Shown here: positions 5,793-12,949 of the stretch, one piece after another
How the letters are laid out: every line of letters begins with the position of its first letter
How positions within the stretch are numbered: position 1 is the first letter of the stretch
NCBI GenBank assembly: GCA_017853285.1
Contig: JAFMJU010000048.1
Span: 1-12,949, forward strand
Direction of reading: 5' to 3'
DNA from: Gemmataceae bacterium
Lineage (GTDB): Bacteria; Planctomycetota; Planctomycetia; Gemmatales; Gemmataceae
Length of the DNA stretch: 12,949 nt
Made by a program: the position numbers and the translations under genes
Notes under the pieces: model-generated
The model's database searches: none
Told to the model about the DNA's origin: nothing
The model's input: the letters and a program-made list of their open reading frames with translations, nothing else

Positions 5793-6596
5793 TCAGGCGG
5801 AAACCCGCACTCCGCCTGCGGTTTGCAGCCTTTGGTTTGCCTGTTTGGCAGCCTCCAACAAGGCTGCCGCAGTGGTTTGGTCACCGCGCCCCGCCGCTTC
5901 CCGCGCCGCCTGCAACAATTGGCCCGGGTTATTGGGGTCTATACCGGGAGGCAGACCCGGAATGGCAGAATGGGGCGCCTGCGGAGCCGGGGCAGTGTAT
6001 GCAGCTGGTGCCGGGGAAGGGGCGGGTGCTGGAGCTGCGGCTCCCTTCGGTTCACCCAATGGCCGGGCCTGACTCTTGTGGTTGGTGATCAACTCGCGGT
6101 GTTTGTTGTTGAGGTCGTTATTTCCTTTCCAGACATGCAGGTGCTCGATGACCCCCGGTTCTCCCGGGTTATTCTGGTTCACGCTTCCGGCAGCAAGGAT
6201 GCGATGATCCACCAGCAGCACGGTGGACATCACACGGGATTCCTGGCCGATGTAGGGGCAGCCTCCCGCGCCAACCAGAGCCTGAATTTCAGCACCGGAC
6301 GATTTTTCCGCCCCCTGGGGCAACAGCACTTCCACGGCGACGCCGCGCGAGGCCGCGCCAACCAAGGCCTCGAGCACTCCCTTGGATTGGAGCGACGGGG
6401 CCAGCAGCAGCACTTCTTTCTTGGCCTTGCAAATCTGGGCAGCCAGCACCGTGGCGCACCCGCCCGCCGGGGCGAAATAGCTGTCTTGACCGGCGAAAAA
6501 TCCAAGCGGTTTCAGGGCTATTTTGCCAAGGAATTGGGCCATGATGGCTCCGGAAGCCCCAACACCCACCAGCATCCAACCCGTTGGCGTCAACAT
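5793..6596 (-). CDS. Membrane-anchored PLD-like protein with degenerate HKD motif
   Basis: Counting from the ATG at 6596 (267 residues), there is an N-terminal hydrophobic anchor (about 5-25) and then a domain like the small single-HKD phospholipase D/Nuc/MitoPLD group. YFAPAGG (40-46) precedes a helix and AKKEVLLLAPS, then ALVGAASRGVAVEVLL (77-92). The motif position reads M-S-T-x4-D-x6-GSVN (123-140), exactly the HxKx4Dx6GSxN spacing but with His replaced by Met123 and Lys by Thr125. Asp130, Gly-Ser and Asn are kept. It is therefore probably not a phosphodiesterase by the usual mechanism. A Pro/Ala-rich linker (about 185-220) leads to an Ala-rich helical tail (225-258). The start was chosen because GGAG lies 8 nt upstream; a TTG at 6641 would add 15 residues. 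Fold assignment is by motif pattern, not search. Confidence 0.7.
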   Translation of the reverse strand: MLTPTGWMLVGVGASGAIMAQFLGKIALKPLGFFAGQDSYFAPAGGCATVLAAQICKAKKEVLLLAPSLQSKGVLEALVGAASRGVAVEVLLPQGAEKSSGAEIQALVGAGGCPYIGQESRVMSTVLLVDHRILAAGSVNQNNPGEPGVIEHLHVWKGNNDLNNKHRELITNHKSQARPLGEPKGAAAPAPAPSPAPAAYTAPAPQAPHSAIPGLPPGIDPNNPGQLLQAAREAAGRGDQTTAAALLEAAKQANQRLQTAGGVRVSA

Positions 6597-6814
6597 GACA
6601 AGGACTCCGCATCCAGAACCGGCATCCGCACTTGCGGGCAAACTATGCCCATGCCCTCGTTCGGAAACAAGCCGGACCGGGGCTGCCGGAGGGCGAATTT
6701 ACCCAAATTCCCGATTCAAGCCGGTCCCGCTCCGGGTTACTATCTACTCCAGCCCGTCCGGTACCACCGGCCGTCGGGATTTCTTTTCCCCCACGCTTCC
6801 ACGGAATCTAGACC

Positions 6815-8185
6815 ATGGACACCCCTTCCCTCCCACCGGCCCGCGGTAATCTTTCCCGCCGCGGATTCATCGAGCGCTCCACCCTGGCCTTGGCCGCCGC
6901 AGGGTTGCCCCTTTGGTACTCACGCCAGGAAGCGCAAGCGGCACTGCAGGAAGTGAGCGGCCAGGGCAAGCCGGATGGCATGACCATGGGTGCCATCGGC
7001 ATTGGCAGCCCGCAGAGCCGGGGGCGCGCCATTTACAACGATGCTCGCAAGAACAAACTGATGCCGGTCCGTTATGTGGCCGCCTGCGATGTGGATGCCC
7101 GTCACCTGAAGCGGGCGGTTGAAACCGACCTTCCCAAAAACGGTGACATGAACGCCAAGGGATATTCCGACTTCCGCGAACTGCTCGACCGAAAGGATAT
7201 CGAGGCGGTCACTATCGCCCCGCCCGACCAATGGCACGCCCTGATCGCCATTGATGCACTGAAAAAGGGCAAGGATGTCTATCTGGAAAAACCCCTCACC
7301 CTCACCATCGAGGAGGCCATCGCGCTGGAAAAAGTGGTAGGCAAGACTGGCCGCGTGCTGGCCACCGGCAGCCAGCAGCGCAGCGATCGGCGTTTCCGCC
7401 TGGCTTGCGAGCTGGTCCGCAACGGACGCATCGGCAAGGTGGTCCGCGTGGAGTGCCGCATCGGCGCCAACCCCAAGGGCACTTTCAAGCCCTCTGCTCC
7501 TCCCGAGGGGCTGGATTGGGATTTCTGGTTGGGGCCGTGCCCCAAGGTGGACTATGTGACCGAGCGCTGCCACTACCAGTACCGCTGGTGGTACGAGTAT
7601 TCGGGCGGCAAACTGACAGACTGGGGTGCCCACCACCTCGATATCGCCCAGTGGGGTCTGGGCACGGATGACACCGGCCCGATCTCGGTTGAGGCCATCG
7701 GCGAGGCGCCCAGCCGGGAGCCCAACAGCTACAACTGCCACCCCTCCTTCCGCGTGGAATACACCTACGCCAACGGGGCCAAAGTGATCGCCAGCGACAC
7801 CACCCTGCCCGACACCGTGGGCGCCAAGGACACCAACGGCATCCTCTTCGTGGGGGATACAGGCAAGTGGATCTTCGTCAGCCGCGGCAAGATCAGCGCC
7901 AGCGATCCCAAACTGCTGGAAGAACCCCTGAAGGACGACGCCATCAAGCTGGAGGTCTCCAACAACCATATGGAGAATTTCCTCGGTTGCGTGAAAAGCC
8001 GCAAAAAGCCGATTTGCCATGTGGGCGTGGGCGCCAGTTCGGTGATCATCTGCCATCTGGGCGTGATCGCGCTGCAGGTGGGCAAGAAGCTGAATTGGGA
8101 TCCCGCCAAGCGTCGCTTTGCCGAAGCCGAGGGGAACGCCCTGATCAGCCGGCCCATGCGCGCCCCCTGGAAACTGGAAGTCTGA
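6815..8185 (+). CDS. Tat-exported Gfo/Idh/MocA family oxidoreductase
   Basis: This is an NAD(P)-dependent dehydrogenase-type protein of the glucose-fructose oxidoreductase/inositol dehydrogenase family, expected to act on a sugar or polyol. The 456-residue product begins with a twin-arginine signal, SRRGFIE (14-20), followed by a hydrophobic stretch and a likely cleavage site after AQA (about 42). The Rossmann motif is GAIGIGSPQSRG (59-70), and the conserved nucleotide/catalytic lysine is in YLEKP (156-160). DWGAHHLDIAQWGLG (269-283) carries the usual His-Asp pair. The C-terminal NHMENFLGCVKSRKKP block is typical of planctomycete members, which are often Tat-exported. The ATG at 6815 has no strong ribosome site, but it precedes the Tat motif at a normal distance. 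A release-factor-like gene starts 8 nt downstream. The substrate is not deducible. Confidence 0.93.
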   Translation: MDTPSLPPARGNLSRRGFIERSTLALAAAGLPLWYSRQEAQAALQEVSGQGKPDGMTMGAIGIGSPQSRGRAIYNDARKNKLMPVRYVAACDVDARHLKRAVETDLPKNGDMNAKGYSDFRELLDRKDIEAVTIAPPDQWHALIAIDALKKGKDVYLEKPLTLTIEEAIALEKVVGKTGRVLATGSQQRSDRRFRLACELVRNGRIGKVVRVECRIGANPKGTFKPSAPPEGLDWDFWLGPCPKVDYVTERCHYQYRWWYEYSGGKLTDWGAHHLDIAQWGLGTDDTGPISVEAIGEAPSREPNSYNCHPSFRVEYTYANGAKVIASDTTLPDTVGAKDTNGILFVGDTGKWIFVSRGKISASDPKLLEEPLKDDAIKLEVSNNHMENFLGCVKSRKKPICHVGVGASSVIICHLGVIALQVGKKLNWDPAKRRFAEAEGNALISRPMRAPWKLEV

Positions 8186-8193
8186 GTTCCAGC

Positions 8194-8712
8194 GTGGGCC
8201 AGCGCGACGCCTGGGCAAGCGTTTCCGACGATGAACTGCTGGCACGGTGCGAGGTGGACCTCTACCGCGCCAGTGGCCCGGGCGGGCAGAAACGGAACAA
8301 GACCTCCAGCGCGGTCCGGCTCCGCCACCTCCCCAGCGGCTTGCGTGTGATCGCCGAGGAAAGCCGCTCCCAACACGAAAACAAGGCCAAGGCCCTGAAG
8401 CGTATGCGACGGGCACTGTGGCTGGAACTGCGGGAAACACCCCCCGGGGAGGATCTTGCCCAGCATCCGGCCGTGGTGGCGGCCCGGGACCGGACCGGCA
8501 CGCTGTGGGTTGGCCCAAAGGATCCCCGCTACCTGCCCCTGGCGGCACTGTTGCTGGATGCCCTCGACGCCCATGGGGCCCGCATGGCGGAAACAGCAGG
8601 ATGTTTCGGCATCGGCTCCGCCGCCTTGGCTGATCTTTTAAGAGCGGACGAAGACGCGTGGAAGGAGACCTGCCGGATCCGCAAGGCGAACGGACTCAAG
8701 GCGTTGAATTGA
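8194..8712 (+). CDS. Peptide chain release factor-like protein (GGQ domain only)
   Basis: From a GTG at 8194 the product has 172 residues and contains only release-factor domain 3. RASGPGGQKRNKTSSAVRL (25-43) carries the GGQ that catalyses peptidyl-tRNA hydrolysis in the ribosomal peptidyl transferase centre, and the usual ESRSQHENKAKAL helix region (56-68) follows. The codon-recognition domains of RF1/RF2 are absent, as in ArfB (YaeJ) and ICT1, which rescue stalled ribosomes. The C-terminus (about 115-172) is a predicted helical segment ending in RIRKANGLKALN, without the dense Lys/Arg tail that ArfB places in the empty mRNA channel. The frame is open far upstream inside the oxidoreductase gene, but similarity starts only near residue 10. 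GTG 8194 is the first usable start after that gene's stop, and the 8-nt gap suggests co-transcription. A weak GGAAG lies about 15 nt upstream. Confidence 0.85.
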   Translation: MGQRDAWASVSDDELLARCEVDLYRASGPGGQKRNKTSSAVRLRHLPSGLRVIAEESRSQHENKAKALKRMRRALWLELRETPPGEDLAQHPAVVAARDRTGTLWVGPKDPRYLPLAALLLDALDAHGARMAETAGCFGIGSAALADLLRADEDAWKETCRIRKANGLKALN

Positions 8713-8755
8713 CAAGTGTTTCCTTGGAAAGGGGCTGGATTCCTGACCCACCGAC

Positions 8756-9361
8756 TTACCTGTCCGTTTCATTAGTGCGTTGCAAAATCACCGCCCCGAG
8801 GATCTGCCCGACACCAAAGGTGCCGGCCATCAACCAGGGCGAAAAAGCCAATTCTCCCTTGCCAACCGACAGGCAGAAGCTGCCCGCCACCAGGTAATAC
8901 GCCCCCACCCAGCGGATCGGCCTTGGCAGCAGCGAGGCGGACGAAAACACACCCAAACCGAACAGGATGCTCCACAGGCCAGGCAACATCCACCCGCTTT
9001 CAGGCTCCTGTAGCAACAGGGTTGCGGTGATCACCGCCCCCGCGGCGAAGCTGGGCACCAATTTTTGGATTGCCAGCACGGTCAATCGCTGTCCCAACGG
9101 GGTGGGAGCCTGCGTCCACTGGTACCAGAATTCGGCCCCAATGATGAACAGGTTGACCAGCGCGACCCCGACCCAAAAGTTGATGTAGTTGGCCAAGTGC
9201 CCCGACGGCTGGCCCAGGTAATCCGCCTGCACCATGGCCGCGGCGAAACCGAGAAACCCGGTCAGGCCCACCGAGTGGGAGCGATAGCCGCGAAAGGTGG
9301 TGAAGCTTGAAAACCGGCTCCGCAAGGCCGCCACCTCGCCCGCCACATCCTTGAGTTCCAT
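8756..9361 (-). CDS. Six-TM membrane protein of unknown function
   Basis: I do not recognise this 201-residue protein. After an N-terminal soluble, probably helical segment (1-25, ending FTTFRGY), hydrophobic stretches lie at about 31-47, 60-78, 100-117, 124-144, 150-167 and 174-193, consistent with six membrane helices. No catalytic or cofactor motif is visible. The ATG at 9361 has GGAGG 7 nt upstream, which decides the start; the frame is open to 9466 but without a better site. It converges with the release-factor-like gene (43-bp gap, no strong terminator) and is divergent from the phosphatase gene. It could be a small integral-membrane regulator or transporter-like protein, but nothing in the sequence selects among these. 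Confidence 0.75.
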   Translation of the reverse strand: MELKDVAGEVAALRSRFSSFTTFRGYRSHSVGLTGFLGFAAAMVQADYLGQPSGHLANYINFWVGVALVNLFIIGAEFWYQWTQAPTPLGQRLTVLAIQKLVPSFAAGAVITATLLLQEPESGWMLPGLWSILFGLGVFSSASLLPRPIRWVGAYYLVAGSFCLSVGKGELAFSPWLMAGTFGVGQILGAVILQRTNETDR

Positions 9362-9477
9362 CAGCAACCTCCGAGGCCCGGTCAACCGGCCTAACCTGAT
9401 CAACGCGAAACAGTAACCCGGGCCGAACAACAGGGTCAAGGGTGCGGTAGGCCTCCCACCAGCCACCCCGCACCTGT

Positions 9478-9506
9478 GTAGAATGAAGCCATCCAGCCGT
9501 AGAATG
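9478..9506 (+). repeat. Direct repeat GTAGAATG, 21-bp period
   Basis: GTAGAATG occurs at 9478-9485 and again at 9499-9506, two DNA turns apart, 41-69 bp upstream of the phosphatase start. Each copy contains TAGAAT, a five-of-six match to a -10 box, but no convincing -35 element is present. It could be a regulator site or chance. Confidence 0.3.
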
Positions 9507-9546
9507 GCATGGATTTCAGGCTGAAAAACCGGGCAAGGAGCGCCGC

Positions 9547-9993
9547 ATGCAGCCGGTCAATTTCTCATGGGTGGTCCCGGGCCAGTTGGCGGGATTCTCG
9601 CGACCACGGCAGCCCGAATCATTGGACTGGTTGCGCTCGCAAGGGGTGGAGCTGGTTCTCACACTGACCGAGAACCCGTTGCCCCGCGCATGGGTGAATG
9701 ATGCGGGGATCATGGTCCTGCATGAACCAATCCCCGATTATCACGCCCCCACGCTGGAGCAACTGGAACGCTGCGTTGATTCCATATTGAAGGCGCACGA
9801 GAAAAAAATCGGTGTGGGAGTCCATTGCCATGCCGGCATTGGCCGCACTGGCACCATTCTGGCGGCATACCTGATAAGCCAGGGCAAAACGGCGCGGGAT
9901 GCGCTGCGCGAATTGCGCGTCATGCGCCCCGGCTCGGTCGAGACCTCCGAGCAGGAAGATGTGCTGATTTCATACGAGGGGTTGAAGCGCTGA
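9547..9993 (+). CDS. DUSP23/VHZ-like dual-specificity protein phosphatase
   Basis: The 148-residue protein is a compact cysteine-dependent phosphatase consisting of the catalytic domain alone. The P-loop HCHAGIGRTGT (93-103) provides nucleophile Cys94 and phosphate-binding Arg100, and the general acid is Asp64 in PIPDYHAPT. From memory it aligns nearly end to end with human DUSP23: NFSWVVPGQLAGF (5-17), LTLTENPLP (38-46), the PIPD loop, GVGVHC (89-94), RPGSVET (127-133) and the EQE segment. It should dephosphorylate phospho-Tyr and/or phospho-Ser/Thr proteins in the cytoplasm; no signal peptide or membrane segment is seen. The ATG at 9547 has AAGGAG 7 nt upstream. Its stop lies 7 nt from that of DUF1501, and both stops fall within a 5-bp inverted repeat (9990-10004). 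A possible partner is the kinase about 6.5 kb away, but this is speculation. Confidence 0.92.
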   Translation: MQPVNFSWVVPGQLAGFSRPRQPESLDWLRSQGVELVLTLTENPLPRAWVNDAGIMVLHEPIPDYHAPTLEQLERCVDSILKAHEKKIGVGVHCHAGIGRTGTILAAYLISQGKTARDALRELRVMRPGSVETSEQEDVLISYEGLKR

Positions 9994-10000
9994 GCCTTTC

Positions 10001-11473
10001 TCAGGCCAACACTTCCTTCACCACCCGGGCAGTTTCCACGCCCGTCAGACGCTGGTCGAGGCCCTGGTAGCGAACGGAGAATCGCTCGTGGTCAAAGCCT
10101 AACACGCTGAGGATGGTGGCGTGCATGTCGCGGATATGCATCGGATCCTTGACGATGTTGTAGCTGAAGTCGTCGGTCTCGCCGTAGACTGTGCCCGGCT
10201 TGAAACCGCCTCCTGCCAACCACCAAGTGAAGCAGCGGGGATGATGGTCACGCCCGTAGTTGGTTTTGGACAACCCACCTTGTGAGTAAATGGTGCGTCC
10301 GAATTCGCCGCCCCAGATGACGAGCGTGCTGTCCAGCATTCCCTTGCGCTTCAGGTCCTGGATCAGGCCCCAGCAGGGTTGGTCCACATCGCGGCATTGG
10401 TCTGGCAACCGGCCCGCCACATTGGCGTGGGTGTCCCAGTTGTTGTGATAGACCTGCACAAAGCGCACCCCCCGCTCGACCAATTTCCTGGCCATGAGCA
10501 CGGTGTTGGCGAAGGTGCCGGGCTTTTTCACCTCCGGCCCGTAGAGCTTGAAGGTGTTTTCCGACTCCGTGTTCAGGTCCACCAGCTCGGGAACGCTGGC
10601 CTGCATGCGGTAGGCCATCTCGTACTGCTGGATGCGGGTGAGCGTCTCGGGATCGTGCAAACCCTCGTAGTTCATTTGATTGAGGGCGTTCAGGCCGTCC
10701 AGCGTGCGGCGGCGTATATCGGCGGGTACTCCCGGGGGGTTGTTGAGGTAAAGGATCGGATCACCGGCGGAGCGGAATGATACACCGGCATGTTCGCCGG
10801 AGAGATAACCGGCTTGCCACAGGCGGGCCGAGATGGCCTGCATCTGTTCCTGGTTGGTGGGCCGCGCCACCATCACCACAAAGGTGGGCAGGTTGCGGTT
10901 CAGCGACCCCAGCCCGTAGCTGGTCCACGCGCCCAGGCAGGGCCGGCCGGTCACCTGGTTACCGGTCTGTATGTAGGTGATCGCCGGTTCGTGGTTGATG
11001 GCCTCGGTGTTCATCGACCGGACGAAACACATGTCGTCCACCATGCTGGCCGTGTAGGGCAGCAGCTCGGAGACCCACATGCCGCTCTTGCCGTGCTGCT
11101 TGAACTTGTACTTGCTGGGCGCGATGGGAAAGCGGGCCTGGCCGCTGGTCATGGTGGTGAGCCGCTGCCCCTTGCGCACCGAGTCGGGCAGGTCCTTGTC
11201 GTACCACTCCTGCATCTTGGGTTTGTAGTCGTACAGGTCCATCTGGGGCGGACCACCGACCATGTGCAGGTAAATGATGTTCTTGCACTTGGGCGGGAAA
11301 TGGGTGGGGATACCGCCGGTGGCGGTCAACTCTGGAACGCCCGAGCCGTTGTCGGCCGCCAGGGAATGCTTACCCATCAGGCTGGCAAGGGCCGCCCAAC
11401 CCATGGCATGCGAGCCACGAGCGAAGAAGTGCCGCCGGGTGAGGGCCAAAAGGGCGTCGTTGGCGGGAAACAT
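10001..11473 (-). CDS. DUF1501 family protein, Tat-exported
   Basis: The 490-residue product belongs to DUF1501 (PF07394), whose members resemble the sulfatase/alkaline phosphatase superfamily; no reaction is established. A twin-arginine signal TRRHFF (12-17) precedes a hydrophobic segment ending near SLAA (37-40), so export in folded form is likely. Conserved blocks include IIYLHMVGGPPQMDLYDYKP (66-85), NWDTHANV (345-352), LVIWGGEFGRT (384-394), GRDHHPRCFTWWLAGGGFKPG (408-428) and a DMHATILSVLG block near the C-terminus. His and Asp residues in these blocks are plausible metal ligands. The ATG at 11473 has GAGGT about 7-8 nt upstream. It follows the DUF1553 gene by 43 nt on the same strand, the usual planctomycete order. 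Confidence 0.95.
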   Translation of the reverse strand: MFPANDALLALTRRHFFARGSHAMGWAALASLMGKHSLAADNGSGVPELTATGGIPTHFPPKCKNIIYLHMVGGPPQMDLYDYKPKMQEWYDKDLPDSVRKGQRLTTMTSGQARFPIAPSKYKFKQHGKSGMWVSELLPYTASMVDDMCFVRSMNTEAINHEPAITYIQTGNQVTGRPCLGAWTSYGLGSLNRNLPTFVVMVARPTNQEQMQAISARLWQAGYLSGEHAGVSFRSAGDPILYLNNPPGVPADIRRRTLDGLNALNQMNYEGLHDPETLTRIQQYEMAYRMQASVPELVDLNTESENTFKLYGPEVKKPGTFANTVLMARKLVERGVRFVQVYHNNWDTHANVAGRLPDQCRDVDQPCWGLIQDLKRKGMLDSTLVIWGGEFGRTIYSQGGLSKTNYGRDHHPRCFTWWLAGGGFKPGTVYGETDDFSYNIVKDPMHIRDMHATILSVLGFDHERFSVRYQGLDQRLTGVETARVVKEVLA

Positions 11474-11516
11474 GATCAGACCTCGCGAACCGGGTGTGCC
11501 GAAAAACCGGAAAGGG

Positions 11517-12949
11517 TCACTTGTTCAGCGACTCGTCCAGGTTGAATAGGGTGTTGGCCATCAGCGTCCAGGCGGCCAGTTCCACAGGGGGCAGGTCGGC
11601 GGCGGGTTTGCTTTCCCCCACCTGCACCAGTTCCCGGGCCTCCTTGGGATTGGCCTGGTAGTGGGCCAGCAGCTTGGCCAGTTCGCCCGTCAGCAGGTTT
11701 TTCTCCCGCTGGGAAAGCTGACGCGACAGGATGCGCATGGCCATGGTGTCGAGACGGTCGGAGACCATCGCGTCGGCCGCCACCGGCTTGGCTTTCTCGG
11801 TCTCGCTGAATGTCCGCTCCGCAAGACGGCGAGCCGCCTCGACAAATTGCGGGTCATTGAGGGTGACCAGGGCCTGCAGTGGGGTGTTGGTGCGCTCACG
11901 GCGTACCACGCAGGTTTCGCGGTTGGGCGCGTTGAGTACTTCCATGCTGGCCGGTGGCGCGCTTCGCTTCCAGAAGGTGTACAGGCTGCGGCGGTAGAGG
12001 TTTTCACCGCTGTCCCGTCGGTAGGTGTGGGTGTTGCTTTCACGCATGGCCACCGCTTCCCACACCCCATCGGGCTGGTAGGGTTTCACACTGGGCCCGC
12101 CGATTTTGGTCACCAGCAGACCGCTGGCCGCCAGGGCGTGGTCGCGGATCATCTCGGCATCCATGCGGAACCTCGGTCCGCGGGAAAGAAACCGGTTGGC
12201 GGGGTCTTTCTCCAGTTTTTCGGCGGTTGTCACCGCCGACTGCCGATAGGCCGCCGAAGTGACAAGCTGGCGGAAGAACCGCTTCACATCCCAGCCGTTC
12301 TCGCGGAAATCGATCGCCAGATAGTCGAGAAGTTCAGGATGGCTGGGTTGCTCCCCGGTGATGCCAAAATCGCCGCTGGTGCGAACGATTCCGTTGCCAA
12401 ACAGTTCCTGCCAAAACCGGTTCACCGTCACCCGTGCGGTCAGCGGATGTTCGGGAGAAACCAGCCATTGGGCCAGCCCCAGGCGGTTGCGGGGAGCGTT
12501 GGCGGGAAATTTGGGGAGGACCTCCGGGGTGTTGGCCTTCACCGGATCCTTGCGCTTGTCATACTCGCCCCGCGCAAGGATGTAAGCCATTGCCTCGGCG
12601 GGCTTCTCATTCATCACATGGGCCTGGGTGCCGCGGCCCAGAATCTCCTTGTCCTGACGCTCGAGATCCTGAAGCTTTTTGGCCATCTCCATGGACCGGG
12701 GGTCCTTGTTGGCCAGCCACCAGTCGAACAGCTCATCCTTCTCGGCCTGGGTCCGCTTCGACGGGTCCCTGGCGAGGATTTCACCAACCCGCCCATCACG
12801 CCCCAGGTTGGCAACCTGGTCAGGAGCCAGCGCCGCCCTGTACAGGCGCAGATCCCTGAGCTTTACCTTGTTCAGCGGTTCGCTTTCCTCCCGTCGGCCC
12901 ACCCGCAGGGGAACCGTGGTGCGGATGGTAGCGGGGGCCACTGACAAGG
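11517..12949 (-). CDS. DUF1553 (PSD1) protein, N-terminus outside window
   Basis: This is the C-terminal 477 or so residues of a larger planctomycete surface or periplasmic protein. The reading frame runs off the right edge, and the TTG near 12947 is not a genuine start. The visible N-terminus ends in LRDLRLYRAALAPDQV, which looks like the last strands of a LamG/concanavalin-like domain. The DUF1553 domain follows: PRNRLGLAQWLVSPEHPLTA, VNRFWQELFGNGIV, the GDFGITGEQPSHPELLDYLA block, then TPLQALVTLNDPQFVEAARR. Full-length family members usually begin with a signal peptide, a planctomycete cytochrome c domain (PSCyt1) and DUF1549 (PSCyt2). If so here, those parts lie beyond base 12949. The next gene, DUF1501, starts 43 nt after the stop and is probably in the same operon. 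The function is unknown. Confidence 0.93.
   Translation of the reverse strand, partial: LSVAPATIRTTVPLRVGRREESEPLNKVKLRDLRLYRAALAPDQVANLGRDGRVGEILARDPSKRTQAEKDELFDWWLANKDPRSMEMAKKLQDLERQDKEILGRGTQAHVMNEKPAEAMAYILARGEYDKRKDPVKANTPEVLPKFPANAPRNRLGLAQWLVSPEHPLTARVTVNRFWQELFGNGIVRTSGDFGITGEQPSHPELLDYLAIDFRENGWDVKRFFRQLVTSAAYRQSAVTTAEKLEKDPANRFLSRGPRFRMDAEMIRDHALAASGLLVTKIGGPSVKPYQPDGVWEAVAMRESNTHTYRRDSGENLYRRSLYTFWKRSAPPASMEVLNAPNRETCVVRRERTNTPLQALVTLNDPQFVEAARRLAERTFSETEKAKPVAADAMVSDRLDTMAMRILSRQLSQREKNLLTGELAKLLAHYQANPKEARELVQVGESKPAADLPPVELAAWTLMANTLFNLDESLNK

Noticed and set aside
7867..8193. Upstream extension of the release-factor-like gene inside the oxidoreductase
   Set aside because: The extension is a low-complexity Arg/Gly/Gln translation of another gene's coding strand; RF similarity starts only after 8194.
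6920..8548. Very long minus-strand frame (542 codons) opposite the oxidoreductase and RF-like genes
   Set aside because: It crosses two well-supported + strand genes and has no motif of its own.
2105..9993. Kinase and DUSP23-like phosphatase as one signalling system
   Set aside because: They are about 6.5 kb apart with unrelated genes between, and nothing in the sequence links them.
1..12949. CRISPR array, tRNA/rRNA genes, IS ends or att sites
   Set aside because: No regularly spaced repeats, cloverleaf-like segments, transposase or integrase genes, or terminal inverted repeats were seen.

Overview
The window is GC-rich bacterial chromosomal DNA, most likely from a planctomycete or a close PVC-group relative. 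The main evidence is a DUF1553 (PSD1) gene followed by a Tat-exported DUF1501 gene, a pairing characteristic of Planctomycetes and also found in some Verrucomicrobia and Acidobacteria. A Tat-exported Gfo/Idh/MocA oxidoreductase of the kind abundant in planctomycetes, a eukaryotic-type Ser/Thr kinase and a small planctomycete-style release-factor-like protein agree with this. I see no RNA gene, IS element, CRISPR array, prophage or plasmid gene.

Layout, left to right: ilvC (-) ends at a perfect hairpin terminator at the left edge. A control region separates ilvC from divergent ung (+). ung converges on a Ser/Thr kinase gene (-), and their stop codons overlap. A 323-bp divergent gap leads to a stand-alone HNH nuclease gene (+), which ends at a second perfect hairpin shared with a fatty acid desaturase (-). 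A membrane-anchored, catalytically degenerate PLD-like gene (-) lies directly upstream of the desaturase. On the + strand follow a Tat-exported Gfo/Idh/MocA oxidoreductase and, 8 nt later, a release-factor-domain gene. They converge on a six-TM membrane protein (-). A small dual-specificity phosphatase close to animal DUSP23/VHZ (+) then converges with DUF1501 (-), preceded by DUF1553 (-), which is cut by the right edge.

The genes are mostly single or paired units on alternating strands, so the window is a mosaic of metabolism (BCAA synthesis, lipid desaturation), DNA repair, translation quality control, signalling and exported planctomycete-type proteins, not one pathway. Only three pairs look co-transcribed: DUF1553-DUF1501, PLD-like-desaturase, and oxidoreductase-RF-like.

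I do not see a clear new multi-gene defence or biosynthetic system. The most interesting points are the PLD-like protein that keeps the HKD motif spacing but has lost its His and Lys, the DUSP23-like phosphatase, the kinase lacking the alpha-C glutamate, the release-factor-like protein without an ArfB-type tail, and the ilvC control region with a palindrome over its -35 box. Family assignments come from motifs and remembered sequences; no database search was run.
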